A DNA stretch of 64,000 nt from Aquila chrysaetos chrysaetos. Lineage: Eukaryota > Chordata > Aves > Accipitriformes > Accipitridae. The DNA lies in NCBI RefSeq assembly GCF_900496995.4, contig NC_044014.1, positions 15,030,501 through 15,094,500 on the forward strand. The letters run 5' to 3'. The notes beneath the pieces were generated by a model. It made no database searches. It saw only the letters and a program-made list of their open reading frames with translations, and was not told the DNA's origin. Positions 10,938-22,021 of this stretch are shown piece by piece (the stretch's first letter is position 1; each line of letters begins with the position of its first letter). A program made the translations under genes and the position numbers.

Positions 10938-11142
10938 CCCGCCCCGCCTCGCCCCGCCGGGCGCCGCTACGGCGAGCGCCGGGGGCCAGAAGAGTCGGGA
11001 AGGCGCAGGGCCCGCGGCGGGCGGGGGCACGGCCGCGGAGGGGCCGCCTCTGCCCGGGGCCGGCGCCCTCGGGGCTCTTGTCCCCCCGTGGCCTCCGCCG
11101 GGACACCTCAGACTCGGACATCGCCCCGGGCAGGGACACCCC

Positions 11143-11440
11143 GAGGCTGCCCAGCGCTGACCGGTGCTGCCCGAGGCTGCCCAGGGCTGATCAGCACTGC
11201 CCAGCGCTTGCCCAGGACTGCCCAGTGCTGCCCGGGGCTGCCCAGTGCTCGCCAGGGCTGCCCAGCACTGACCAGGGCTGACGATCGGGGCTGACCAGGG
11301 CCTCTCAGCATTCCAAGGCTGCCCGGTGCTTGCCCAGCGCTGCCCAGTGCTGACCAGGGCCTCTCAGCATTCCCAGGGCTGCCCAGTGCTTGCCCAGGGC
11401 TTCTCAGCACTCCCCCGTGCTTGCCCAGTGCTGCCCAGTG
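11143..11440. repeat. Minisatellite built on a gctgcccagtgc core
   Basis: About 300 bp of degenerate tandem repeats of gctgcccag(t/c)gct(t)gcccagg type. A higher-order period of 59 bp is visible: a block starting ctgaccagggcctctcagca occurs at 11291 and again at 11350, with a weaker third copy near 11398. It lies about 200 bp from the BORCS7 start and 430 bp upstream of the CYP17A1 start. Confidence 0.85.
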
Positions 11441-11798
11441 CCCCCATCCCCTCCCGGGCACGTCGAGGGGCTCCCAGGCTGGGGACAGACCCCAATGCCC
11501 CATCGGTCCGCAGCTGCGCTTGTGGCACCCAGGGGAGACCCCGAGGGCTCAGCTACCCCGGCACCCCTCACCCACCACAGGGCCCTGGGGACAGACCCCC
11601 CCCCCGGGACGGATCCGGCCCTGGGCGTCCCCTGGCCCGCAGCCCACCGGACACGGCTCCCCCACGGCCACCCGGTGCGGCCATGGCCCCGCTGCCCTTG
11701 CTCCCCGCCGGGTGACCAGCTGCAGAGCTGGCCGTGGGCCCAGCGCCCGGTTCCCCCTCTCCCCGTCCCCCCGATAAGGAGGCGAGCCCGCCTCAGGG

Positions 11799-11807
11799 TC
11801 AAGGCGA
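11799..11807 (+). promoter_or_regulatory. CYP17A1: Possible SF-1 (NR5A1) site upstream of CYP17A1
   Basis: tcaaggcga differs at one base from the SF-1 consensus TCAAGGYCA. It lies just upstream of the TATA box. SF-1 sites close to the start are an established feature of CYP17A1 promoters. A GATA-type motif (gataagg, from 11773) lies slightly further upstream. Confidence 0.45.
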
Positions 11808-11822
11808 CGACTCCGCAGCCGG

Positions 11823-11829
11823 TATAAAG
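11823..11829 (+). promoter_or_regulatory. CYP17A1: CYP17A1 TATA box
   Basis: tataaag lies 45 bp upstream of the CYP17A1 ATG, in otherwise GC-rich DNA. This places the transcription start near 11850 and gives a 5' UTR of roughly 15-20 nt. Confidence 0.75.
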
Positions 11830-11867
11830 GCTCCCCGCGCTGCCGCAGCCCCGCAGCCGGCCCCACC

Positions 11868-14800
11868 ATGCCGCTGCTGGGCACCCTGCTCCTGGTCCTG
11901 GCCCTGCTCTGCGCCTGGGGGCTGGCACGCCGGCGAGCCACCTTGGGGATGGGGACAGGTTTGGGGCGACCGCGAAGCCTGCCGTCCCTGCCGCTGGTGG
12001 GGAGCCTGCTGCAGCTGGCCGGGCACCCCCAGCTCCACCTGCGGCTCTGGCGCCTGCAGGGCCGCTATGGCAGCCTCTACGCCCTCTGGATGGGCTCCCA
12101 CTACGTGGTGGTGGTCAACAGCTACCAGCACGCCAGGGAGGTACTGCTGAAGAAGGGGAAGGCTTTCGCCGGACGGCCCCGCACCGTGAGTCAGCAGCAG
12201 GTTTCGGGGGGGCCCCCTCCCGCTGTGGCTTGGGGTAAGGTGGGGGATGCTTCCAAGAAAGGTGCTGGCACCCAGCAGGGTCCGTCTCCTCTCCTCATCC
12301 TGCCTGCAGCAAGGCAATGGCAGGGGCGGCCCCTCTCTGCCCTGTTCCCCAGGGCGAATCCTGCACATCCTCCATCCCGAGGGTGCCCGTTCTTCCCCAG
12401 GGCTGGGTGCGTCTCGGGGCATGGGGATGTGGGTTCAGGTACCACCAGGGTCTCTGCACCTCCTGAGTTTCCTGGGCACCCCAGTCCCTAACCCTGGCAT
12501 CTGTGCCAGGCACAGACCTCTCCATCGTCCTCAGGGTGGGGGAAAAGCAAAGCTCATGGCCCAGGCTTTGCCCACCAGCGCTAACCACCAGCCGCCCCAG
12601 ACCATCCCTGGGATGAGATGAGATGAGATGAGATGATCATCCACCCCTGCAGCATCACCCCTCTCCGACACACAGCTCCCGCAGGGCTGCCCTGCGTTGG
12701 GGTGACCTCGGGGCTGCCTGTCCCACAGGTGACTACGGATCTCCTGTCCCGGGGGGGCAAGGACATCGCCTTTGCCAGCTACGGACCCCTCTGGAAGTTC
12801 CAGCGCAAGCTGGTGCATGCTGCCCTCTCCATGTTCGGGGAGGGCTCACTCGCCCTGGAGAGGATCAGTAAGTGCCCCCCACCAGTCCCCAGGCTCCCTC
12901 CCCGCTCTGTCTCCCTCCTGTGCTTGATCTGGGTGGGACTTTTCCCTTCTTCATACCCTGATCCCCTGGGAACCAAGGGGAGACTCATTGGCTCAGCCCA
13001 ACCCCCCAGCATCCCTTCAGTTTGCCTAGCAGGGGCTCGGTCCCTCTCCTTCCATCCCCAGTCCTTTACTGACACCTCTCCCCATGTGTTTTCTGCCCTG
13101 AGCTTTGGCTCCCCTCGCTCACAGCTGGGGAAACTGAGGCGTGGAGCCAGCTCCCAGCCCCCTGGCCTCCCCACTCCACCCAGGAGGAGCATCAAGCTGC
13201 ATACGGAGACTTCCCTGTGCGTCTCCATCCTCTCTGCTCCTCCCCAGCACCCAGCATCATCCCTTCTGCCCGTCCCAGCCCCTGGAGGCTCAGCCCTGGC
13301 TGGGGGGGTGCTCTCTGTAGCCTGCACACCCTGAATGAGTGGGGGACCCCTCCTTCCAGCCTCCAGCTGCCCCCTCCACCCCCTTGGCTTCACCTCCTCA
13401 CCTGCCTCTCCCCTCCACCCCAGTCTGCCGGGAGGCTGCGTCCCTGTGCGAGACACTCAGCGCTGCGCAGGATACAGCCCTGGACGTGGCTCCCGAGCTC
13501 ACACGGGCTGTCACCAATGTAGTTTGCTCCCTCTGCTTCAACTCCTCATACCGGCGCGGGGACCCCGAGTTCGAGGCCATGCTGGAGTACAGCCAGGGTA
13601 TCGTGGATACTGTGGCCAAGGAGAGCTTGGTGGACATCTTCCCCTGGCTCCAGGTGAGCAGGGACAGGGGGGCTGCCTGTTCCTCTTTATCTCGGACGAG
13701 AGGAAGGAGCTGGGATGTGTCCTGCAGGAGGGGGCTACCTGAGCACCCCGGGGTTAGGAAGGTCCCTGCCCCAGTATCCCACAAGAGCCAGTAACCTGGT
13801 GGGCACGGAGCGACTGCCTGGGGGCCTGCAGAGGCTGGGCTGAACTGGAGCCCCTTGCTGTAATGGGGCTTTTCTCCCCCAGATCTTCCCCAACAAGGAC
13901 CTGGCCCTGCTGAAGAGATGCCTCAAGGTCCGGGACCAGCTGCTCCAGCAGAAGTTCACCGAACACAAGGTGCCAAGGGGGGCCAGGACAGGGAGATGCT
14001 TGGGAGCTGCAGGGTGCTGGAGCTGGGGTGGAGGGGACCGTGCCCAGCACAGCCCGGCTGATGCGTGTTCCCTGGCAGGAAGCCTTCTGCAGGGACGCCG
14101 TGAGGGACCTCATGGACGCCCTCCTGCAAGTAAGGTTCAGTGCTGAGAACAGCAGCCCCTCAGTGCCAGGGCTGGAGCTGACTGATGACCACCTCCTCAT
14201 GACGGTAGGGGACATCTTTGGGGCCGGCGTGGAGACTACCACAACTGTGCTCAAATGGGCCGTGATCTACCTTCTCCACTACCCCGAGGTAGGGTCTGTG
14301 CCCTGCAGTGGGGGGCCTGGGCTCCCTCCGGCACCAGGGACATCGTGGGGGCTTTGGGGAAGGCAGGTGCCAAGAGAAATGTCAGGCTTTGCAAATAAGC
14401 AGGATCAGGTTGTGGGCATTTTGCTTCTGTCCTGCACAACCTGCCAGGACATGCCGGTGATGCTGGGTGTACCCCACCGCTACGGGGAGCCCCCACACAC
14501 AGGGTATGCCCTACTCTCACCCCAGCCCTTGCTCCCCTCCCAGGTCCAGAGGAAGATCCAGGAGGAGATAGACCAGAAGATCGGCCTGGCGCGTCACCCC
14601 CACCTCAGCGACCGCCCGCTGCTGCCCTACCTGGAGGCCACCATCAGCGAAGTGCTGCGCATCCGGCCCGTGTCCCCTCTGCTCATCCCGCACGTGTCCC
14701 TTGCTGACACCAGGTGAGACCCCACAGGGCACAGCTGGGACGCGGGCAGAGAGACAGTGGGAGGGAGCGACTGTCTCACTCTGCGTTCACCTTGCAGCAT

Positions 14801-15410
14801 CGGGGAATACTCCATCCCCAAGGGCGCCAGGGTCGTCATCAACCTCTGGTCCGTGCACCACGATGAGAAGGAGTGGGACAAGCCTGAGGAGTTCAACCCT
14901 GGTGGGTTGGGTGCTCCCTGTCCTCCTCGAGGGGCAGAGGACGGCAGGGTGGGTGCAGCAGGAGAGGCTGAGCCCAGGGCAGGCTAGGTGGTGGGAGGTC
15001 AGATCCTGCTCCCCCCCGGCTGGGGCATTTGCACCGTCTCTTGCAGCTCATGGGAGGGACACACGTGTGATGAACTTGGGCAGGTCTCGGACAGAAAGGA
15101 TGGATCCCTGACAATGCCATTGGTGCTCCTTCCCCTTGCAGGGCGCTTCCTGGATGAGCATGGCCAGCACATCCACTCGCCCTCACCCAGCTACCTGCCT
15201 TTCGGGGCGGGGATCCGTGTCTGCCTGGGCGAAGTCCTGGCCAAGATGGAGCTCTTCCTCTTCCTGGCCTGGGTACTGCAGAGGTTCACGCTTGAGTGCC
15301 CCCAAGACCAGCCCCTGCCCTCGCTGGAGGGCAAGTTTGGTGTCGTGCTGCAGGTGCAGAAGTTTCAGGTGAAGGCCAGGCTGAGGGACGCCTGGCGAGC
15401 GGCCTCGTGA
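11868..15410 (+). CDS. CYP17A1: Steroid 17-alpha-hydroxylase/17,20-lyase (P450c17), 8 exons
   Basis: Microsomal cytochrome P450 that hydroxylates pregnenolone and progesterone at C17 and cleaves the side chain to make androgen precursors. Exons: 11868-12185, 12729-12867, 13424-13653, 13883-13969, 14079-14288, 14544-14713, 14798-14901 and 15142-15410 (stop 15408-15410). All introns are GT-AG, and phases join to 508 residues, the same length as human. Residues 1-20 form the N-terminal membrane anchor. Other landmarks are the proline-rich hinge (about 33-45), the I-helix [12 protein letters not shown] (302-313), the ExxR motif E364-R367, [11 protein letters not shown], and the heme loop [10 protein letters not shown] with Cys447. 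Exon positions agree with human CYP17A1. Introns are only 84-556 bp. Compared with human, Arg358 corresponds to Ser363 and Arg449 to Lys454. The gene faces away from BORCS7 and converges on WBP1L. Confidence 0.97.
12613..12635. repeat. (GATGA)n microsatellite in CYP17A1 intron 1
   Basis: Four to five perfect copies of a gatga pentanucleotide lie about 95 bp upstream of the exon 2 acceptor. Such a tract is likely to vary in length. Confidence 0.8.
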
Positions 15411-15505
15411 TGGGGATGAGCCCTAGATCCCGGGCAGCGGTAGGATGGGGTGGGACGGGACCATCGAGGCTATGCCCGTCTGCTGCATGGATGCGGGATT
15501 GTCTG

Positions 15506-15511
15506 GATAAA
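15506..15511 (+). terminator. CYP17A1: Possible CYP17A1 poly(A) signal (variant GATAAA)
   Basis: gataaaa lies about 96 bp past the stop codon. No canonical AATAAA was found on the plus strand over the next several kilobases, so this variant hexamer is the best candidate and predicts a 3' UTR of about 120 nt. Confidence 0.4.
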
Positions 15512-16105
15512 ATTGTTCCCAATGCAGCATGGCTCCAGCTATTTTTTGGGAAGGCGGTGGAGGGCAGGGGGAGGTGGGAGGGTGCCTGAAATGTATGGTG
15601 GCCCCACAACTTCATGTGAGTACTGGGCTGAGCTGGGAGGCTGTGTGCTAACACAAACAGCCCCTTCGCACTCCCAGGGATGTGGGGTTGGGAGCCTGTC
15701 CAGAGACAACCATGACCCATGGAGACCAGCCACCCGCATAGCTGGTGGGGGGGAGAAGGGCCCACCCCAGCCAGGTAAGGGGAGAAAAGTGACCAGTGGG
15801 CAGTTTGAGGGTTAGGGATGCCCAGGCTGTGCCCGGTGGCTGTGAACCCAGGTAGGTGACCCTAGCTGGACCGTGCCTCAGTTTCCCCACTGAGAGTAGG
15901 GAGAACAAACACAATGTGGGCTGGGAGCTGAGCCCACCATGGGGCAGGGAGAGCTCCCCCAGCCCTGCCGTCCCCTGCCCCATCCCAGGACAGTGTGCCC
16001 CCGCCAGTGGGACCCCCGCCTGCTCCTTTTGGGGAAAAAGAAGGAAACAGCTTGGAGGTTCCTACAGTTTTAGCTCCCACCAGGCTTCTCTCCCATGGTA
16101 CGCAG

Positions 16106-16297
16106 GCGCACACACTTCTGCCGGCACGTGCAGGCATATGCACATGGGTGTCTGCACACACATGTACTTACAAGCGTGTGCATGCACACAAAAGCACAGG
16201 GGTGCATTTATGCCTGCCGGCACATGCATACATATGCATGCCCCTACGTGCTTGCATGCACACATGCATACATGTACACATGCACACATGCAGCCCC
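16106..16297. repeat. Degenerate CA/TG-rich alternating purine-pyrimidine tract
   Basis: About 190 bp dominated by gcacacatgcatacatg-like steps, with many ATGCAT, CATATG and GTGCATGC palindromes. It looks like an aged dinucleotide repeat. Such sequence can adopt left-handed Z-DNA. Confidence 0.75.
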
Positions 16298-17872
16298 TTC
16301 CAGAGGGGACGTGAGCACCTTGTAAGGCCGCAGGGCTGTCCGACCCTGTCCTATGTGTGAGGCGCTGTGGGGAGGTGCAGGCAGCCCCAGCTCCAGCCAA
16401 AAGCAGGGGTTCCCGTTGCTCAAGAACACGGAGGAGTACCCAGAGGCACCCAGACCCCACGGACTGAGCTCAGCTGTGGCCCCCCCCGGCACAGCACCTG
16501 GGCACCATGGAGCCGGGGACTGCCGACATTCATGGTGCAGCAATGTGGTATCTCCCACCTGCACGGTGTCTCAAGCACCGATGCTCACTGGCTGGATTAT
16601 GGCACTTTGAGCAGCATAACCCTCCTGTAATGCGAGGGGCCGTGTTTGCTTTGCCGAAAACCACCATGCCAGGGAGAGCAGCATGCAATTAGGTTTCTGG
16701 TTCTCTATTACTTGACCTCTTAATATTTAACTAAATAGCAATACAGCTATGGCTTAGGGCACCTGGAGGGAAAGCAGCCAGGACGGAGGGGAAAGCCCCG
16801 CACAGTCCCGGCACAGTGCCAGCACCCCCAGCCCTGCACACACCTACATTTTCCCCCTTCTCTATTTCCCCCTGCCCTGTCTCTTGCTAGAAGGCAGGAA
16901 AACTGACATAAAACCTCCCCACCACTAAACTTCTACTCTGTGTGTGAAAGTGTACCTTTTTTTTCAAACCTCCAGCACTTCGCTTTCACCCAGCGTCCTC
17001 ACCACTTGGCGTCTGATGCCAAATGGGTCCTGTCAGCCCGCGGCACAGCACAGGGACAATGTAGGCAATGCCTTTGCAGCCCAGCACAGTGCTGGGAGCA
17101 CCTTCCCTCCTCCCAGTCTATTCTCGTGGGGGCCCAGGGTGGTAGGGAGGAGCTGGAGGAAGAACGGCCATGCACACACCTGCCCCGGGGGCAATCCTTG
17201 GGGTGATTCGTGCAGCTGACCCACCAGAAGCGGGGCAGAGGGGAGTGCGGTAGCAGCCCAGCCCTGCTGCTGCTGCATGGAGTCTCTCTTGGCTTGTAAG
17301 GGCTGATCCCCACACTCCTTCCCGCTCCCCTGACCGTTTCCATCACACCAGGGATGCTGCTGGGTTTCCAATCCCTCCACCTCTGCCAGCACAGCCTGAA
17401 GCTGGGTGGGTGAAGGGGAACTGGGCTCAGAGCGGATTTGGGGAAAACTTTGCTAAACATGATGCTCTGGGCCTCCCCAGGGACTGGCACCTCCATGCCA
17501 GCCTGGTCCTGCCCCTGCCCCAGATCCTGTCCCCAGCAGCATATGCCAGCAGGGAGGCTCTTCTCCAGTCTCCTGCAGTCACCAGTAACCACAGCATCCT
17601 GATTCCTCCAGGAGCACGGGCCCGAGACCTCCAGCACCCCTGTGCCCCTTTGCCAAGGCACTGCGTTTGCTCCTGGTAAGGGAAGGGATTTTCTCCTTGC
17701 CAGTCAGCACAGGGCTGGCACCTTGCACACACATTGCCATTGCCAAGGCGCTTGCAGCAAGGTGCGCGCATTCACAGCAAGCGCTCGAGGCCAGTGAGTG
17801 CCTTGAGGCAGAAATGGGGACTTTGGGACTGGGGGTGTTTCTAAACCGGAGGACACTTCCAGCCACAGACGC

Positions 17873-19510
17873 TTGCACAAAGCTCGCGCTCCAGCTGGGT
17901 TTCCCTGTTCGCCAGGGCCAGCACGTGCTGTCCGTGGGCCTGGAGACCAGCCACACGCCGCAAACTCCGTCACGCCAAGCCCAGCCCTGCCGCGAGGCAT
18001 CTCGTCCCCTGCCCCAGCCTGCCTCCTCCCAACCGGCCGACTGGAAGAAGATGCCGCCGCAGGGGGTTCAGTACCCAGCACCAGCTGCCCGGCACCTTGC
18101 AAGCTGGTAAACAGCCGCCAGCATGGCTGCTCCCCACTCTGGGAATGGGCAGAGACGCTGCTGAATCACCCGGCTGGTATTCATGTCCTGACAACCGCTC
18201 TGGGGCCACGGAGCTGCACCCAAACCCCTAACCCCACCAGACAGCTTCACCTGGGCTGCCAGCGGCAGGGCAGTGCCAGATCTGGCCTGCGGTGGCCTCC
18301 TCCCTCCTCCCACCCCCCTGAGCCCCCCGCAGAAGTCAGGGTCCCCTCAGACCCAAGACGTGCAAATCCACCACCTTGGACGAGCCCTTTGGCTTCATTC
18401 AGACCTGGTACTGGGCAGCCCGGCGAACCAAAAGCTGGGGGGATGAGGCAGCTATGCCCACAGGAGACCCCGGAGGGGAACCTCGGCATCTGCCACCAGG
18501 TTTCGGCCGGCCGAGCGTGGGCAGCCACTGGGAACACCGCGGCTTTTGCTGCTGAAATAATCCTGCTGCTGTATCAGCTCGGCCTGCTTTGGGTCCCTGC
18601 CCTCCCTCTGGGGCCACTCGGGGTCTTTGCACGAGGGGAACCAGGACGGGATGGAGCAGTGCCAAAGGGCTGGGAGGGCAGCTTGGGGGGGGGGGCAGGA
18701 ACCAGCGGCTCTGTCTCCCTGTGGCAGAGGAGGTCTGCAAGAGAGGAATCGGTGACAGTGGAAAGGATGAAGCTTCTTCATTCACAGCTGTTCCCACACT
18801 GTACCCCGGGTACCCACGAAGCAGAGGCACAGCTTGCCGAGGCGGGACCCAAGGGCACCGGCCAAAGCAAGCCCAAGCCTTCCCGTCGCACAAACTCGTT
18901 TTGGGGGGCACAGCCACCCCCACAGCGCTTGGCTGACCCAGCTGCACTCTGGGGCTCAGCTCAGGAGTCCTGCAAGTTCGAGGGGCTTCACTTTGCACCA
19001 GGCAGCGGATGGCCCCAGGCTGTGCCGGAGAGCCTCGGCCGGCCGGTGCAGGAGGAGCGGGCGACGCTCAAAATACCTGTGGGCTCTGCACCGGGCAGGG
19101 CGCCAGGCGAACTGAGTAAGCACAAACCTCAGGACACAGCTGTTCGCCAGCCGAAAACAAATCGAGAAACAACCCGGCAGCCTGTGACCGCCCCTGGCAC
19201 AGAGACTGCAGCGCTCACACCACTGCCTCAACATCCCGGGTGCAGGCACCAGTCCCATCTGATAGACGCAGATCTGTGCTGCAAAAGAGGGGGGGAACCA
19301 GCTCTGACAAAGAAAGGCAACTCATCCTGGCCTTCCCAGGCTGCCCGCTGTGGGATGCTGCGGGGCTCGCCTCCAGCTGGGGGGCTGCCAGACTGTCCCC
19401 CCCTCCCTGCCTGGTCCAGGCTTCTCCTATATAAACAAAAGAAGAAAAAAAAAAAGGGGGGGGGGGGGGGGAGAAAACCATCCCCGGGATGTGTTGCACA
19501 GGGAGGGTGA
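17873..19510 (+). other. 545-codon open frame of unknown meaning
   Basis: An uninterrupted frame from an ATG at 17873 to a stop at 19510 lies between CYP17A1 and WBP1L. The translation is rich in Pro, Ala, Gly, Ser and Arg, has no domain I recognise, and ends by reading through the A11-G16 run as a lysine-glycine stretch. I know of no gene at this place in the human order. Local GC content makes stop codons scarce, but the length is still unusual. It could be part of a noncoding transcript or a chance frame. I do not call it a gene. Confidence 0.2.
19445..19471. repeat. A11-G16 homopolymer junction
   Basis: A run of eleven A is followed directly by sixteen G on the plus strand, a polypurine block inside the long open frame. 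Its length is prone to slippage and sequencing error, so any frame crossing it is uncertain. Confidence 0.9.
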
Positions 19511-22015
19511 GCGAGGGCTGGGAGGCAGCAGGCTTTGGGAAGAGGCAAAGGGAGTTAATTCACTGGAGCCGGACTGCGCCCCGGCTCCCTGCCAGGCTCT
19601 GCCAGGAGCAGGTCGCCATGGGACGAGCCCAGCCGGGGCGGGTGTAGAAGAGGGTATTTGGCTGTGGGAGCCCGGGCTGCACGGGGCAGAAAGCGAGCAC
19701 GGCCCAGGCTCTCACTGCTCAGGCACGTCCCAGAGGGACGAGGGGCAGCTGGGGAGCCCAAAGCTCCCAGCACCAGACAGCACGGCTTCACGCTTTTGGC
19801 AGAGCCTGCCGATTTTGCTTCTGTCCTGAGGCTTGCTCAGGCTTCCTGCCCCAAGAAGTTTTTGATGACTACATGTAACGCAGAAGCTTAACTGCACCTC
19901 AGCCTTCCTTAGCCTCAAGTTAGGCGGGTACGAGCTCTGAGAGCAGGCTGCCAGCAAGCACCAAGACACAGAATTCCCTCCTCTTCCTCCATCTTCAGCC
20001 AACACCCATCCATGGGGTTGTACAAACATGCAACGATATGGTGCAGGAAAATCTCACGGGTGCTCCTAAACGCAGAGTTTGCATCATTGGAGCCGAAGAG
20101 TCCCTTGGGAACACTGAGGCGATGCTGCAGTACCCACCGGTCCCAGGAACCCCCATTGTGCCCAGGGGACCCTCTCGCTGAGCCACCGCACGGTGCTCTG
20201 CAGTGCCTGTCCCCAGGCAACATACCCCAAGGCCACCAGGACGCCCACCGGGTCTCTGGCCTCAGAGCCAATTTCAACAGCTGAAAACACGCCGTGTAAG
20301 CACCACTGTGCTGCCATGGACTCTGGCAAAAACAGACTTCAAGTATTATTGGCATCAACACTTAAAGCACATTGTAAAGAAAAACATCGAGCGGTGGATT
20401 GACACTAATTTGCTCTCAATTGTGCCGCATGGTTTGCAACTCAGTTTTGAAATGACATTTTCAGGACTCCCATAGAACACTCACCCCCTATAGCTGGAAA
20501 TGGGTGGGTTTTGGTGCTCCGGTGTTATAGATGCACACCTGCCCATGTCCTCACATCTCCAGCATTTTAAGCCCACAGCATGTATTTGGAAAAGAGCTCT
20601 GTTTGGGCTGCATTGGCTTTCTACAAAGGGATACATGTGAGGATCAAGTACCTTTCTAAAGCTCCAAAGCTGGAGCTTTGGGAGTCCTCTGCCTGCTCGT
20701 GGTTTTCCCCCTCAAGAGTCACCAGCCAGAATGCCTCTGAGGAGCTCACCTGCCCTGTGTCCTGCCCTGCACTACTCCTCCTCCCCACACCAGCTGCCCC
20801 TGGTCCAGGTCTAAAAGCCTGAAGCACCAAGAGCCACGCTGAAAGTCCTGCTCCTCCTCAGGCACATGTGAGCTTAAGAGACATGGTTTGTGCCTTGTTT
20901 ATGGTCTTTAAAAGCCCAAAAAACCTCCAGGAGTCATGAAACAGGCACACCACTGCTTCTTCCTGACTTTTTAAGATTAGAAACATCAGCTTGGCTTACT
21001 GGCACTGACCTCTATGTCCAGAGAAGAAGTGGGGGGTTCCCCCACCCTTAGTGGGATGGCAGTAAGGCAAAAGCAGAGATTTTTGTCTTATGCCAACAGA
21101 AATGTTGGCAAAGGGTCTGCCACTGGCACGGGGCCGTCCCCAGGATTTACTGCAGTAAAACCCCACTCCGTAAGGACTTATGTGCTTTTTAGCTTCCTCT
21201 GTGGTGCGAGGAACAAAACCAGGTGCCAATACGTAGCGAGTTCCTAGGGGTGGCACCGGAGTCTTTAATTCTCTTCTCAAAAGATACATGGGGTCGGTAA
21301 ACACAGCTGGAAGCGACCAGTCCACAGGCGGCAGCGGTGCACAGAGAGCCAGCCCGGCTCTGGGGCAAACACAGCCTCTCTGTTAACACTCATGCTCCAG
21401 GCATCCAGGAACAAGGTCTCCTGAATCCAAATCAAAGTCCTTCATTCTTAAGAGCACCCTAAGACACAAAATGAAAAGCCATCTTCATCAGTTTTTCTCA
21501 TGGAAGAGATAGGCTGTGACAGGCAAAGGAGTGAGATTCTCCTAAACCTTGTAAGGTAAAAGTGCCCACCTCAAACGTGTGGGTAAAATACTGAAATAAG
21601 CACCACTTGTCTTGCTCTGTCATCTGTATCTAGCACAGTGCTACATACCTCCAGTTAAAAAAACAAAACCACAAACTAAAGACAAATCTTGTTCTTAACT
21701 CACAAAATGATACACATACACATGGGCAAGTTATCAGAAAAGGCATTATATTTTGGTTTCCACCTTATTTAAAACTGATTTTGGTTTTCAATCAATCAGA
21801 TCTTTATATGTCTGTGTTCAGTTTTCAATTTTTTTTCCCCATAACAGTAATGATCTGGACGATCATAATTATAAAAGGGATGGGGAGAAAACCCGAGAAC
21901 AAGATACATAGTCTGAACTGTGCTCTCTTCCACACGAGCACTCTAGGGAATGTTAGTTTCAGCTCTTTGTTTTTTTTTTTTTTCCTTCAGGTTGTTACTA
22001 ACAAAATCTCTACCG

Positions 22016-22021
22016 TTTATT
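22016..22021 (-). terminator. WBP1L: Candidate WBP1L poly(A) signal (AATAAA)
   Basis: This is the most distal canonical AATAAA on the minus strand in the AT-rich flank and would give a 3' UTR of about 1.35 kb. Other candidates lie at 23332-23337, only about 42 bp past the stop, and at 22627-22632. More than one may be used. Confidence 0.35.

Larger units (their letters stand above)
10300..11867. promoter_or_regulatory. GC-rich bidirectional segment between BORCS7 and CYP17A1
   Basis: The two start codons face away from each other and are 934 bp apart (10933 minus, 11868 plus). The whole segment, including BORCS7 exon 1 and the start of its first intron, is very rich in C, G and CpG. The BORCS7 side has housekeeping-type motifs (YY1-like start, ZNF143-like sites) and no TATA. 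The CYP17A1 side has a TATA box, as expected of a tissue-restricted steroidogenic gene. A minisatellite lies between them. Confidence 0.65.
15530..20850. other. GC-rich intergenic DNA between the 3' ends of CYP17A1 and WBP1L
   Basis: I see no exon of a known family. The stretch contains an alternating purine-pyrimidine tract (16106-16297), a 545-codon open frame on the plus strand (17873-19510) and an A11-G16 run (19445-19471). Its GC-rich, C-biased composition gives many long overlapping open frames on both strands, so frame length alone is weak evidence for genes here. Confidence 0.55.

Noticed and set aside
10369-11294. Many long overlapping open frames on both strands in the BORCS7-CYP17A1 gap
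   Set aside because: They are explained by very high GC content and the minisatellite. They are Arg/Pro/Gly/Ala-rich, overlap BORCS7 exon 1 in other frames, and match no family I know.
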